DNA of 38,285 bases from Chara braunii (taxonomy: Eukaryota > Streptophyta > Charophyceae > Charales > Characeae): assembly GCA_003427395.1 (NCBI GenBank), contig BFEA01000065.1:3266025-3304309 (forward strand), in the 5' to 3' direction. The notes beneath the pieces were generated by a model. It had not been told where the DNA came from. It ran no database searches and was given only the letters and a program-made list of their open reading frames with translations. Positions 1-8,655 of this stretch are shown here, in pieces. Every line of letters begins with the position of its first letter. Position 1 is the first letter of the stretch. The position numbers and the translations under genes were made by a program.

Positions 1-2189
1 ATGGAAGGGTCTTTTCTGAGGAAGGAGGCGATAGCTTCCATGATGAAGAGAAAGATCGGTGCTGCCAGAGGATCTCCTTGTCTCACTGATCTTGACATCT
101 TGTAAGTGTTTGATATGTGGCCATTAACTAGTACCGCTCCATGGGCATCTTTGTAAAGAATTTGGACCCACTTCCGGAAGATTGGTCCTACCCCCATTTT
201 TCCCATACATTCTTGTAGGAAATCCCAGTTTACTTGGTCATAGGCTTTCTCAAAGTCAAAGAAGAGGATGGCTGCGTTGATTTTCTTGTCGTTAATATAT
301 CTTACTGATTCTGCTAGTGTCATTACGTTGTCTAGTATGAATCTGCCTGGAATGAAACCTGTTTGGTCTATATGAAAACAAAATTTTGTTATGTTACTTA
401 TTCTATTAGCAAAAAGTTTGGCTAGGATTTTGTATGCTACTGTAAGGAGTGTAATAGGCCTATAGTTTCGAATGTCCGTTGGATCTCCCTTCTTGTAAAG
501 TAATGTGACTATTCCTGTACTTAGGTAGGGACCTAATCCTTCATTAGTCCAGGCTGTTCTTATGAACTTACATAATTCCTCTCCCAAGATCGGCCAGTAG
601 GTTTGCCAAAATTCTTTTGATAGGCCATCTAGCCCCGGTGTTTTCCCTGGTTTCATCGAATCTAGGGCTTTTTTGATTTCTTCGTTGGTTATGGACATGT
701 CCAGTTGGTTAGCCAAGTTGGTAGGGATTGTTTTATCCAAATATTTGGTGAATTTCTCTCTTGCTTGAATGACTGACCTGGGTGTTGGTTGCTCGGTTTT
801 GGAAGTATAGAGATTTTTGTAAAATGATTCCGCTATCGAAATCATTTTCGGGTTTGACGTGAGTCCTTCCTCTCCTCTTAGTTGGTGGATGGCTGCATTC
901 CTTCCCCTTGCTTTGATTTTCTGGAAAAAGAACTTAGTCATTTTTTCTCCTTCTTCCCATTCTTTGATCCGAGCTCTCATGCGTAGGCCCTGCGCCTTCC
1001 AAGCACTCCAATTGGTTAATTTTGCTACAGATCTTGCGAAGAGCTTCTCGTAGGCTGTTTCTCCTGGGTTATTTATGAGGTTTATTTCTGCTACTTGGAC
1101 TGCTGTTTCTAATTTTTTCATCCTTTGGTTCCTTTTGGCTGCTATTATTCTAGATGCTGAGGAAGCTGCTTGAGAAAGGTTAGCGATTAGTGTTGGGAAA
1201 TCTTCACCTTCGCTCTCTGTGTTTATGCACGTGTATACTATTGCTTCTTTCATTTCTCTATTGTGTAGCAGTGAATTGTTAATTTTGAAGAAACTTGTGC
1301 CTTTCAGTAGCCCTGGGTCGAATAGAAGGTTTAGGTAAATGGGTGTGTGGTCTAAACCGTTGTGGTAGGGGATTTTGCCTAGACCTGTATCGTGTACTGC
1401 TCCTCTAATGGATTCTGATATGAGGAAGTAGTCTATTACTGAACTTGTTATGTGCTGTGATCTATTTTTTTTTCTGTATGTGAATCTGTATGTTTCTGGA
1501 TGTATTGTTCTCAAGGGTTCTAATAGGTCTTTCTCTAACATCAGTGCTTGCATTGTTTGAGACTCTGAAAGGAGTGCTTTTTCTCTACCTCTTTGTGATG
1601 ATGAGAGTCTATCTCTGACTGGATCTAGGGTGGTGTTCCAGTCTTCTACCAGTATGATGTGTTTTTCGGTGTTACATCTAGCCGCTATGCTATGTATAAA
1701 TGTTTGTCTTTGAGTGGAGTTGTTAGGGGCGTAGAGATTTATTAACTGGAAACTTTCTTCTTTGAAAGTGAAGTGTATTTCTACCCATCTTCCTTCGTCT
1801 TCATCCATTCTGACTTCTGTTATGTTGAGTGATTTTGCTGCTTTTGAGTTTCGATGGCAGAGGATAGTTGTACCTGATGAGCCTGTCCTTGAAGATGAGG
1901 CCCAGTATCCTGATTGAGCGTGTTTTAGTCTTGTTAGGATTTTCTTTTGGACTGCCTTGTGCTCAATGGAATCTGTCAGGTGGGTTTCTTGGAAGCATAC
2001 TATGTCTGGTGGGTTCTTGGTGAACCAGTTGAGATATTTGGCCATGTTGTCCCATTTGTCTGTGTTGGATAAGATTGAGGCCGATCCATTAACATTCCAT
2101 GACATTATCTTTAGCTCAGGCTCACTGGCTTTTAGGGTGTAACCCTTGGTGACTTGCTGAGCCTGTTGTCGTGACATTGATAAGGCCAT
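1..2189 (-). CDS. LINE ORF2: AP endonuclease + reverse transcriptase (partial, runs off window)
   Basis: I translated this frame codon by codon and found no stop from the ATG at 2189 to base 1 (about 729 codons). It begins a few residues before a typical endonuclease start, KIMSWNVNGSAS. Endonuclease motifs follow in order: DIVCFQETH with the catalytic Glu, INLYAPN, ILVEDWNTTLDP (usually GDFN; here Glu-Asp-Trp-Asn), IDYFLIS and LDHTPI. The reverse transcriptase then shows KPGKTPGLDGL, NYRPITLLTVAYKILA, TGFIPGRFILDN, AILFFDFEKAYDQVNWD (motif A with its catalytic Asp) and SVRQGDPLAAPIFLFIMEAI. The window ends before the second catalytic motif (YADD). An in-frame TAA three codons before the ATG supports this start. 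The product nicks target DNA and copies the element RNA. It appears functional as far as it can be seen. Confidence 0.93.
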   Translation of the reverse strand, partial: MALSMSRQQAQQVTKGYTLKASEPELKIMSWNVNGSASILSNTDKWDNMAKYLNWFTKNPPDIVCFQETHLTDSIEHKAVQKKILTRLKHAQSGYWASSSRTGSSGTTILCHRNSKAAKSLNITEVRMDEDEGRWVEIHFTFKEESFQLINLYAPNNSTQRQTFIHSIAARCNTEKHIILVEDWNTTLDPVRDRLSSSQRGREKALLSESQTMQALMLEKDLLEPLRTIHPETYRFTYRKKNRSQHITSSVIDYFLISESIRGAVHDTGLGKIPYHNGLDHTPIYLNLLFDPGLLKGTSFFKINNSLLHNREMKEAIVYTCINTESEGEDFPTLIANLSQAASSASRIIAAKRNQRMKKLETAVQVAEINLINNPGETAYEKLFARSVAKLTNWSAWKAQGLRMRARIKEWEEGEKMTKFFFQKIKARGRNAAIHQLRGEEGLTSNPKMISIAESFYKNLYTSKTEQPTPRSVIQAREKFTKYLDKTIPTNLANQLDMSITNEEIKKALDSMKPGKTPGLDGLSKEFWQTYWPILGEELCKFIRTAWTNEGLGPYLSTGIVTLLYKKGDPTDIRNYRPITLLTVAYKILAKLFANRISNITKFCFHIDQTGFIPGRFILDNVMTLAESVRYINDKKINAAILFFDFEKAYDQVNWDFLQECMGKMGVGPIFRKWVQILYKDAHGAVLVNGHISNTYKMSRSVRQGDPLAAPIFLFIMEAIASFLRKDPS

Positions 2190-2234
2190 GGATTGTTACT
2201 TAGGGGTTGGCTTGGCAATTTTTTAGTTAATTAG

Positions 2235-2918
2235 CTACTTGTGGGTGATGCCAGCATGTTGGTTCTTGCGTGACTTGGTTCTGCGTGCTGTTGCGGCCAA
2301 GATTCCCTGCAGTTGCTCCTCTTCTCCCCCAAAGAGGGCGTGTGTCTCGACTATGGACGCCGCCACCGCAGCTCTTTCCGCTGGTGCATCTCCTCCCATG
2401 AGTCCATAGGGGATTGCCCTCAGCACCTTCCACGGTTTCCATGTGAGGTGGTCGTGCAGGTGAGCCTCTGTGGAGTACCGGGCCATGAACGGTCTCAGCT
2501 CACTTGTCAAGATTTCTCCTGAAGGGCTGAACCATTCTTCTCTCCATTCCTCTCTGGGACCTAGGATATGGGATTCCAGTGAGGGCGTTTCTGACACTTC
2601 AGCCAACATCACTTTTTCTGAAGGTTTGGTTAGTGCTATTAGAGGCCAATCATTATTGACTGCAATTTCCCAGTCTTTGTGGGTTTCGTTCCATCTGTAG
2701 GGAATCACTATCCTTTTTTTGCTGTCCTCTTTGGCTTCCAGTCTTGCTGCTGTGAAGACTTCTGTGCTTTTGCCTTCTGCCAGGCTTTGCAGATTGACTG
2801 TGCCTTCTGTTGTATCTCTATTCTGATCTTTGAGGACTGTGATTTGGGCTTTGAGGATTTCGGTTTGTCTGTCCAAATCTTCCTTTGTGCTGAGCTGGAT
2901 CTCTTCCCCTTCTTCCAT
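2235..2918 (-). CDS. LINE third ORF, unknown function (coiled coil + globular domain)
   Basis: The first ATG of this frame is at 2918, but the frame is open further upstream, without a stop, to the TAA at 3053-3051 that ends the preceding ORF. The N-terminus is acidic and then heptad-like (EILKAQITVLKDQN), suggesting a short coiled coil. The rest has the composition of a folded domain, with Trp-rich stretches such as YRWNETHKDWEIAVNNDW and LHDHLTWKPWKVL. The C-terminus is basic (ATARRTKSRKNQ), which could bind nucleic acid. I recognise no known domain. It ends 45 bases before ORF2 and is in the same frame as ORF2. It may be the second half of one protein with the ORF at 3051-3890, or a separately initiated protein. 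Confidence 0.65.
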   Translation of the reverse strand: MEEGEEIQLSTKEDLDRQTEILKAQITVLKDQNRDTTEGTVNLQSLAEGKSTEVFTAARLEAKEDSKKRIVIPYRWNETHKDWEIAVNNDWPLIALTKPSEKVMLAEVSETPSLESHILGPREEWREEWFSPSGEILTSELRPFMARYSTEAHLHDHLTWKPWKVLRAIPYGLMGGDAPAERAAVAASIVETHALFGGEEEQLQGILAATARRTKSRKNQHAGITHK

Positions 2919-3050
2919 TTCTTCTCCCACGCTGGTCCGTGTGTTGCCCTGGGTTTTGCCTTTGGGGCCCTTTGCCCATTTGGCCGGTCTCCTGTTGGTT
3001 GCTATTGAGTAAGACTTCGGCCAGATGAAGTTGTCATTGATTGAGTTGCC

Positions 3051-3890
3051 TTATGGTGATGTCTCAGTCAATCTGTGTCCGTATCTTTCTGCAAAAAAAT
3101 TGGAGAGTTCCTGTTCCTTCTCCAGGATCTCATATTGATTTTCAGTGGTAAAACTAGTAATGGATGCTTGCTGATCGTGGTTGATGTTTTGCAGATTGAA
3201 GAGGTGCTTTTTGTGGGCGATTCTTATTTTAAATTCCACTTCCCTTTCCCTCTCCAGTTCTTGGACGTACTCCATCAGCCACTGCAAATCGTTGTCTTCC
3301 ATCACATCCTCTTCTTCTTTTCCGTCCTCGCGTGTTTCCGATTCCCCTCTTGATGAAGAGGTGTCTCCCGTGTCCCCCTGAGACATCCTACCCTCTTTCG
3401 CATCCTCTCCTTCATTCTCTTCTCCTGTACTGTGGACGTCCTGATCGACGTCTTTGTCTGGTTTGTCTTCTTCCATTTCGCTCGTGCTCCCCTCTGTCTT
3501 GTCTTCCTTACCCTTCCCCGTGCCTGCTTGCTCGTTTTTTGCATTTGCTGTTCCCTGTGTGTTTGTGGTTGAGAGGTCCATTGCGACAGCTGTTTCCGCC
3601 CTGTTGTCTGCAGTTTTGTGACTGTCTTCCATCCTGCTGATCTTGCTTGTGGACGTGCTGCCCGCTGGTGAAGGAGGTGTTGTTTGATCGGCCTTCCTTT
3701 TCAGCGGTTTTGTAGGTTCCGTCTGAGCGTTCCCTCCCTGGCTTCTTGTTTGTTTCTGTTGTCTTGCCAGTTCTTTTTCAGCCAACAAAAGCTTTCCTCT
3801 GGCCTGCAGGTTTTCCACAAAGGCCTTTTCTGCTGAGGTTCCTGTCTTTATGAGTTCCTGCATGGTGTCTTTGCGGTGCTTGTCTTCCAT
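3051..3890 (-). CDS. LINE second ORF, acidic coiled-coil protein
   Basis: This frame gives 279 residues from the ATG at 3890; a GTG directly precedes it. The N-terminal third is basic and Gln-rich, with a nuclear-localisation-like PLKRKADQ. The centre is a long, acidic, low-complexity segment rich in Glu, Asp, Ser and Thr. The C-terminal third is strongly helical, with a likely coiled coil (YVQELEREREVEFKIRIA). It ends with a TAA at 3053-3051. I know no homologue. Coiled coils are common in LINE ORF1 proteins, where they drive trimerisation, so an RNP-assembly role is possible but inferred. Two stops, a TGA (3959-3957) and a TAG (3899-3897), separate it from the zinc-knuckle ORF in the same frame. 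Confidence 0.65.
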   Translation of the reverse strand: MEDKHRKDTMQELIKTGTSAEKAFVENLQARGKLLLAEKELARQQKQTRSQGGNAQTEPTKPLKRKADQTTPPSPAGSTSTSKISRMEDSHKTADNRAETAVAMDLSTTNTQGTANAKNEQAGTGKGKEDKTEGSTSEMEEDKPDKDVDQDVHSTGEENEGEDAKEGRMSQGDTGDTSSSRGESETREDGKEEEDVMEDNDLQWLMEYVQELEREREVEFKIRIAHKKHLFNLQNINHDQQASITSFTTENQYEILEKEQELSNFFAERYGHRLTETSP

Positions 3891-3956
3891 CACACTCTAC
3901 GTGTCTAGGATCTGGTTTTTCAGAAAGCCCCCTTCTTTGTCCTCAATTCTTTTGGA

Positions 3957-5138
3957 TCATTTCTTCTGCCATTCGCTCCCATGGGGGGGGTAGATGTCGG
4001 GTTGGACCGTTGGTTCACCCTTCATGACCCAGACCCATTTGGGTGCATCCACTGTGTCGTCGAAGACCCACCCTCTATAGGTGGGGTCATTGACGAACCA
4101 CAAACCTGCTTTTTCCTCGCATTCAACCAGGTTCGCTTGGTTCTGTCCGGGTTTGCCTGCTCTGTCCCTGTTGAGGGGGCAGTTCCTGTCTGTGCCCAGG
4201 TGACCCTTTGTCCTGCACTTGAAGCATCGAGGGTTGGTTTTTGTGGACAGAAAAATTGTGAGTTTTTGTCCATTCTTCTTAAACAACCAAGAGTCCGGGA
4301 ATTGCGGGGGGATGCCTGAGGTTGTTTGCAAGCACGCAATCCTGGAGTCGTGATTGGGGGCCAAAAAATCTGGGCCCGACGAAAACCACTCCAACGCTGG
4401 GTTGTTCGGATATGCTTCGGCGAGTCTTCTCTCGACAAAACTGTGCAGGCCCTCTGAAATGTTGTCAAACTGGACCCAGAAATTATTCCTCAACATTATC
4501 TGTCTGTGGCGCGATGCATCAGGTTGCGGAGCTCTTCTCGGTTTCCAGCCTGTGACAGTCACTACTCCTTTCTTGCACTTCAGGTTGTTGAGGGAGATGA
4601 GGTACCGAGCTTGAGCTCTGTCCGGGGTTACAATCATTACGGTGTTCCTGGTTCGCCTGTGGTAGGTGACATCTGCCTCAGTTCCTGGAATCTCTTCCAG
4701 TGAGCGCAGGGTGTCGTGTACCCATCTTCGCTTTTCGTTGGGTGACATGTCTGAGCATTTTTGAGGGAAATTGAATAGCACTGCGTGCCTTTCGAAGACT
4801 TCTTGGCAGGTGGACTCATCCTCTTCTGGGTATTCCCAGATCTCAACTGTTTGCTCTTCTTCCTGGTCTGTGTGGATGGTTTCCTTTATGATGTTAACCT
4901 TTGCCTTGGTTCTTGTGCTTGCAATAAGGAATTCCATCGCTCTCTGGCTCAGAGAACTTGAGCCCGTGTTCGCTGTAGAGTGTTCACGGTGTGAGTTCTG
5001 TGATTTTGAGTCTGTTGGTCCCTGGTGCGTATCTGTTGTTATCTTCGGATCCTGCTTCCCTGTTGTGACTGGAGGAATGGCCTCTTTGTTGGTTGTGCTA
5101 GTCCCTTTCATGACTACTTCTGCGAATGTAGCTGCCAT
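3957..5138 (-). CDS. LINE ORF1-like nucleic-acid-binding protein with zinc knuckle
   Basis: The start is taken as the ATG at 5138 (MAATFAEVVMKG), giving 393 residues. The frame is open further upstream to a GTG at 5309, but that part translates the repeated 5' region and is probably untranslated. Residues about 90-270 have the feel of the RRM/DUF4283-type region of plant L1 ORF1 proteins; this is a resemblance only. Residues about 305-320 (bases 4226-4179) form a CCHC knuckle, CFKCRTKGHLGTDRNC, with spacing C-x2-C-x4-H-x6-C instead of the usual H-x4-C. The C-terminal tail is Trp-rich (WVFDD, PKWVWVMKG). The likely role is to bind element RNA in the RNP. It is the first of four ORFs in one frame. 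Confidence 0.8.
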   Translation of the reverse strand: MAATFAEVVMKGTSTTNKEAIPPVTTGKQDPKITTDTHQGPTDSKSQNSHREHSTANTGSSSLSQRAMEFLIASTRTKAKVNIIKETIHTDQEEEQTVEIWEYPEEDESTCQEVFERHAVLFNFPQKCSDMSPNEKRRWVHDTLRSLEEIPGTEADVTYHRRTRNTVMIVTPDRAQARYLISLNNLKCKKGVVTVTGWKPRRAPQPDASRHRQIMLRNNFWVQFDNISEGLHSFVERRLAEAYPNNPALEWFSSGPDFLAPNHDSRIACLQTTSGIPPQFPDSWLFKKNGQKLTIFLSTKTNPRCFKCRTKGHLGTDRNCPLNRDRAGKPGQNQANLVECEEKAGLWFVNDPTYRGWVFDDTVDAPKWVWVMKGEPTVQPDIYPPHGSEWQKK

Positions 5139-5212
5139 TGTGAGATTGGGGCTAGTGTGAGTTCTGGGGGGGTGTTGAGGTTGGCTTCTTGCCGAGACAA
5201 AATTTGGGCTTC

Positions 5213-5530
5213 GGAAAATTGGGCAGCATTTACCCTCCCCACCCGGGGAACGCAAATTATGACTGCGTGAATGGACGTTACGGCCTGTGTCCGTCGATTC
5301 AGGAGCCACGTACAGTACAGCTGATCGACGAAGTTAGTACTGTCGTTGGATGCAGACTAATAGAGGGGCGCAAAAAGGTTTTGCGCGTCTGAAATGGCCT
5401 GCTGAAATTTGGGCAGCATTTAGCCTCCCCACCTGGGGAGCGTTTGTTGAATCCGAGCCTGAGCAGGTTTCGGCTAGAATTCCTAAGAGATGAGAGCACT
5501 ATGCGGTCTTGCCAGCATTTTACCCTTCTC
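5213..5530 (-). repeat. Imperfect repeats in LINE 5' region
   Basis: The block around GGGCAGCATTTACCCTCCCC (5221-5240) recurs at 5411-5440 with few changes, 190 bases away. A weaker third copy starts at 5511 (GCCAGCATTTTACCCTT). Each of the first two copies contains a small foldback (CTCCCCA CC TGGGGAG in the second). Repeated 5' units are known to carry promoters in some LINEs; a promoter role here is inference. Confidence 0.6.
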
Positions 5531-5539
5531 AGCTATAGG

Positions 5540-7188
5540 CTGCCGCTATATGCATAGTCTTTGAACTTGAGGGAATAAGCACAGGAGCATGGGTGATTAA
5601 GTTCAATACTCGGTTAATGCTGTTAACAAGTACACAAGATATCGTTGTTATTAAAATTATTGTCTTATTGTCTTGTTAAATGATTACGATAACAGGAATA
5701 ATATTAAAGAATAATAAGAATAGTAGGAATAAGATATTAATAATAATAATAATAAATAATAATAATTAATAATAATGATCCATAATGAATAGGTTAATGG
5801 TGTTTGAAGTTTGACCTTTCCTTGTATTGCTGGAAAAGCACCAATGTGAGATCCTTGTTGTGTTTGTTTGGCTGTCTTCTCTATGCTTTGTTCGAGTCAG
5901 AATACTGAGTCTTTTCGTTTGGTATTCGTTCCGTAAGACTGGATCCTTCCGTCCTTGAGTGATTGGAGAGTGGTGTAGGGCGGTGGACAGGAGTGGGAAA
6001 AATCTTTACGCCGGGGTATGTAGGAATGGGTAGTGGCAGATTAGGAATTTTGGGACTGTGTTGTGTGATGTGTTGGGGGTAGGCCGGGAGGGTTATTTCC
6101 CGTCACGGGAGATACGTTGTATTTGCGGGGAGGTTGTTGTGGATGGTGAGGGAGAGTGGTAGGAAGTCTGGTTGCGGGCGGGTGGATGGTTCATGTTATT
6201 GAGATGATTGGCTCCTGTTCATTGGGGCCCGTGAATCGCGTTATTGGAGACGGAGTGGGATATTGGATGAATGTGTGTGCTAGGTCTGGATTCCGACACT
6301 CGGGACTCGAAGCATACTATGTATCCTTGTTTGTGGTGTGAACTGTGTGTGTCTTCTACGCAATGTACCGTCACTGTTCGGATCCTAAGATTCTTGTTCT
6401 ACTTGGCACATGATCTCTCGATGATTACGCTGTCAAACTTGTTGGCGTTTTGCTCCCTTGTGTAGTCTTCCGTGTTCCTCCCGTGTGCGCCTGACCTTGC
6501 TTTGATCTTGTCCCTTGAACTCTGGGTGTTTCAATGCGAGTTGGCTGGCGAGAACATACCTGTGATCCTGGTGCGAGTCGCTCTGACCTTGTAGGGCTAA
6601 TGATGATATACTTGTCTGCTGTGTCTCTTGCTCTTCAGGCGACACAACCTGCTTTGCTTGTCCTTTTCTTCGCTGTTCCGTACTCATCATCCTCTCGCGT
6701 TCGTGCTTCCTTTCCTATTCTCGCTTTTGTGTCCTTTAACCCCTTTTCTTCCCCGTCGTGCTTGTGTTCCTGCTCCTACTCTTTTTCCTTCTCCTCCTCC
6801 TGTTTGTTTCCTAGTTCAGGGATGCCCTCGTCTTTGGCTTGTCATGACGTATTTCTCCGCTCTTGTCTTTTTTCTTCCTCCCACTAGGCCCACGTTCGAA
6901 ATTGGAAGGTGTCCGCCTCCCCTTTGTCCTTTTCTATACTTAGTTGTGTCTCTCTCCTCTTTCTTCGATGCACTTCTCCTCTACTCTCGTCGGGACCACT
7001 TGATTGCGCCTCCACTTTCTATTCTTCGCCACCGTTGTCCTTTCCTAGACTTAGCATCTTCCTGCTTCGCCCTTATCCTCCTTTGCTCCTCTTTTCTTCC
7101 CTGTTCCCCCTCTTCACATCTCGCCGCTTCTTGTCCCTTGCCTTGTTGCGAGTAGCCACGCCCGAAGGCGTGGCGAGGTGCTTTGCGC
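5540..7188. other. No gene recognised; AT-rich then pyrimidine-rich DNA
   Basis: Bases 5640-5790 are AT-rich with AAT/TAATAA runs. Bases 5800-6600 show no coding signal that I trust. Bases 6640-7150 are strongly pyrimidine-rich on the + strand, giving chance Ser/Pro/Phe/Leu-rich frames on + and Arg/Lys/Glu-rich frames on -. It could be more of the LINE 5' region or another decayed element; I cannot decide. Confidence 0.5.
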
Positions 7189-7226
7189 CTGTCTCTTATA
7201 CACATCTAGATGTGTATAAGAGACAG
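7189..7226. other. Nextera mate-pair junction adapter left in the assembly
   Basis: These 38 bases are the transposase mosaic end CTGTCTCTTATACACATCT followed at once by its reverse complement. This is exactly the circularisation junction of Nextera mate-pair libraries. It is not biological sequence. Translating it gives the well-known artefact peptides VSYTHLDVYKRQ (+) and MCIRDR (-), both present in chance frames here. Sequence on its two sides may come from places several kilobases apart or in other orientation. Confidence 0.98.
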
Positions 7227-7489
7227 GGTTAGCGCTGTGAACAAGCGCTTACCGGTTCGGCGCTAACGCCCTCGCGGTCGGCATGTCACCACCGAGTAAC
7301 CATCCAATTGAGAATGATACAGAAGAATCGTGAGTCAATGTCCATGCCCAACAGGGCAACACCAACAGCATAACCCAAATGTAGCTCTCTCTTGTGAATG
7401 GCGTCAGGCGCCCTATCTACTCTACAGCCTATCCTACAACTACAGCAATGAACAGCAACCAGACAACTTGACTACCAGCGAGTGATGAT

Positions 7490-8227
7490 GTCAACACCAA
7501 TGCCGACCTCCACCTTCACCAGGTACGTGTCCTCTTCCCCACACTCTCCCTTGTTACCCACACAGCGCCCTTCACCTCCGAAGTACCACCTTCGCCCTCA
7601 CCTCCCCTGCACCCCCATGCGGCCCGGCTATGGCCACCAGTGCCCTTCGTGCAGGCAGCGCCCTCCCGCCTAGCGCTGGCCTGCTTGCTCTTAGCGCAGC
7701 ACACATGCATCCGCGCAGCGTGCCCGCAAGTGCCAGCATTGGCCAAGATCCCTGCCCACTCGCCCTGCTTGCCTATATGCCAGTGCAGCGTGNGGGCGGC
7801 CTTCCTTCAGCCTGTGACCGGGGCCCAGAGGCTGAAGCCTACCCGATACAGTTGGGCCCCGNAGCAATGCANTTGCGCCTNTCTCATCAAGGCCTGCGGC
7901 CAGATTCAGATAGTGGGCCGATTTCCCTTTGGCATTTTCNGCCTCTCTACCCAGCATGCATTGTCGNCCTCACGTTCGAGTGCCCAGGGCCTAACTAACT
8001 CAGAGGCCCTGGGCATTTCAGCATTTGCTGAAATCCGAGACTCGGTGCACTCCAACCAACTGGCGTGCTGCAACTGTATAGACCCCACTTCGTGAAATGT
8101 TGGCATAGAGGGCTCTTGTTGATTTGCTGGCCCGCCTTCACTTAGGGCGGGCACTAGGCTTGCTGGGGCCTTAGCCCAGAACATGTACATCATGGCAAGG
8201 CCCCTACTTGAGGGCTCAATCCTCACA
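7490..8227 (-). repeat. LTR remnant (minus orientation), family with TGTGAGGA start
   Basis: The right end reads, on the minus strand, TGTGAGGATTGAGCCCTCAA. It matches the left end of the plus-strand LTR at 14948-14950 closely, including the stretch ACATGTTCTGGGCTAAGGCC. The shared LTR palindrome lies at 8130-8152. The splice-donor-like CACCAGGTACGT is at 7517-7528 on the + strand. Six isolated Ns (7793, 7862, 7872, 7881, 7940, 7967) show that the assembler could not resolve the consensus, as expected for a multicopy repeat. The left limit is uncertain and may be truncated by the adapter junction. Confidence 0.65.
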
Positions 8228-8341
8228 CAGTTCTTTTTTTCCCCCGTTTCCTGCCCAAGGTACACTAAACTCCGGAAAGATGTGTTGTTGCTGAGGTGAC
8301 ATTGAAAAGAAAAAAAAAAAGTTGCAGTTGATTACACCGGC

Positions 8342-8455
8342 TAATGCGGCTGAGTAGTGTTACTAATATACTATATAGCACATAGTGCAGTACACATATG
8401 TAACTATTACTGAAACAGATCATGAGTTCAAAATTCAAATCCTGATGGAATCAGA
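8342..8455 (+). repeat. tRNA-like SINE fragment (family 2)
   Basis: It shares a layout with 32549-32640: GCGGCTGAGTAG near its start (A-box-like), then CACATATGTAACT, then CAGATCATGAGTTC and ATCCTGATGGAATC (degenerate B-box region). Related minus copies lie at 9240-9345 and 9464-9504. Confidence 0.5.
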
Positions 8456-8500
8456 GTGAAAAACTCCTATCATATTTTGTTGGGTTGCTTGGTTCGGCAG

Positions 8501-8655
8501 ACACATTCCGGTTTAATATTCCTGAGAAGGAATGGCAACTGTGCATGGAGACTTTCCTGTGGCCAAAGAAGATCGTTCCTATCATCAACAAGGCATGGCA
8601 GAGGAACGGAGAAATGCATATCAAGTTTGAAACAGCATTAAGGCAGCGGCGAAAG
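8501..8655 (+). CDS. Dynein heavy chain, internal exon 1 of this window
   Basis: The exon follows the acceptor GGTTCGGCAG and ends at AAAG|GTGAGT. It enters in phase 1 (bases 8501-8502 complete a codon) and leaves in phase 0. It encodes about 51 residues, including FNIPEKEWQLCMETFLWPKK and INKAWQRNGEMHIKFETALR, ending RQRRK. The pattern 'WP-K-I ... KFE..L..RRK' is typical of the dynein heavy chain tail just before the linker (DHC_N2 family). It joins in phase to the exon at 19462 and gives an uninterrupted helical sequence (RQRRK then ELIERVDRL). The motor protein drives ciliary beating or cargo transport; an axonemal type is inferred. The frame continuing past 8655 into poly(T) is intronic. 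Confidence 0.8.

Larger units (their letters stand above)
1..5530 (-). mobile_element. L1-type non-LTR retrotransposon (LINE), 3' end cut by window edge
   Basis: A LINE on the minus strand holds, in transcription order, a repeat-bearing 5' region, a zinc-knuckle ORF, two further ORFs and an ORF2 with AP endonuclease and reverse transcriptase. All four frames are long, and ORF2 has no stop over about 2.2 kb, so the copy looks young. The upstream limit near 5530 is approximate; it is set by the last recognisable 5' repeat. The rest of the reverse transcriptase, the C-terminal region and the 3' end lie beyond the window. The element is opposite in strand to the dynein exons, but an adapter artefact at 7189-7226 makes their linkage uncertain. 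Confidence 0.9.

Noticed and set aside
3075-5392. Several plus-strand frames across the LINE ORF1 region
   Set aside because: They are shadows of the minus-strand LINE ORFs, with no domain of their own.
6909-7232. 107-codon frame ending in VSYTHLDVYKRQG
   Set aside because: It ends inside the sequencing adapter and is otherwise pyrimidine-rich low-complexity DNA.
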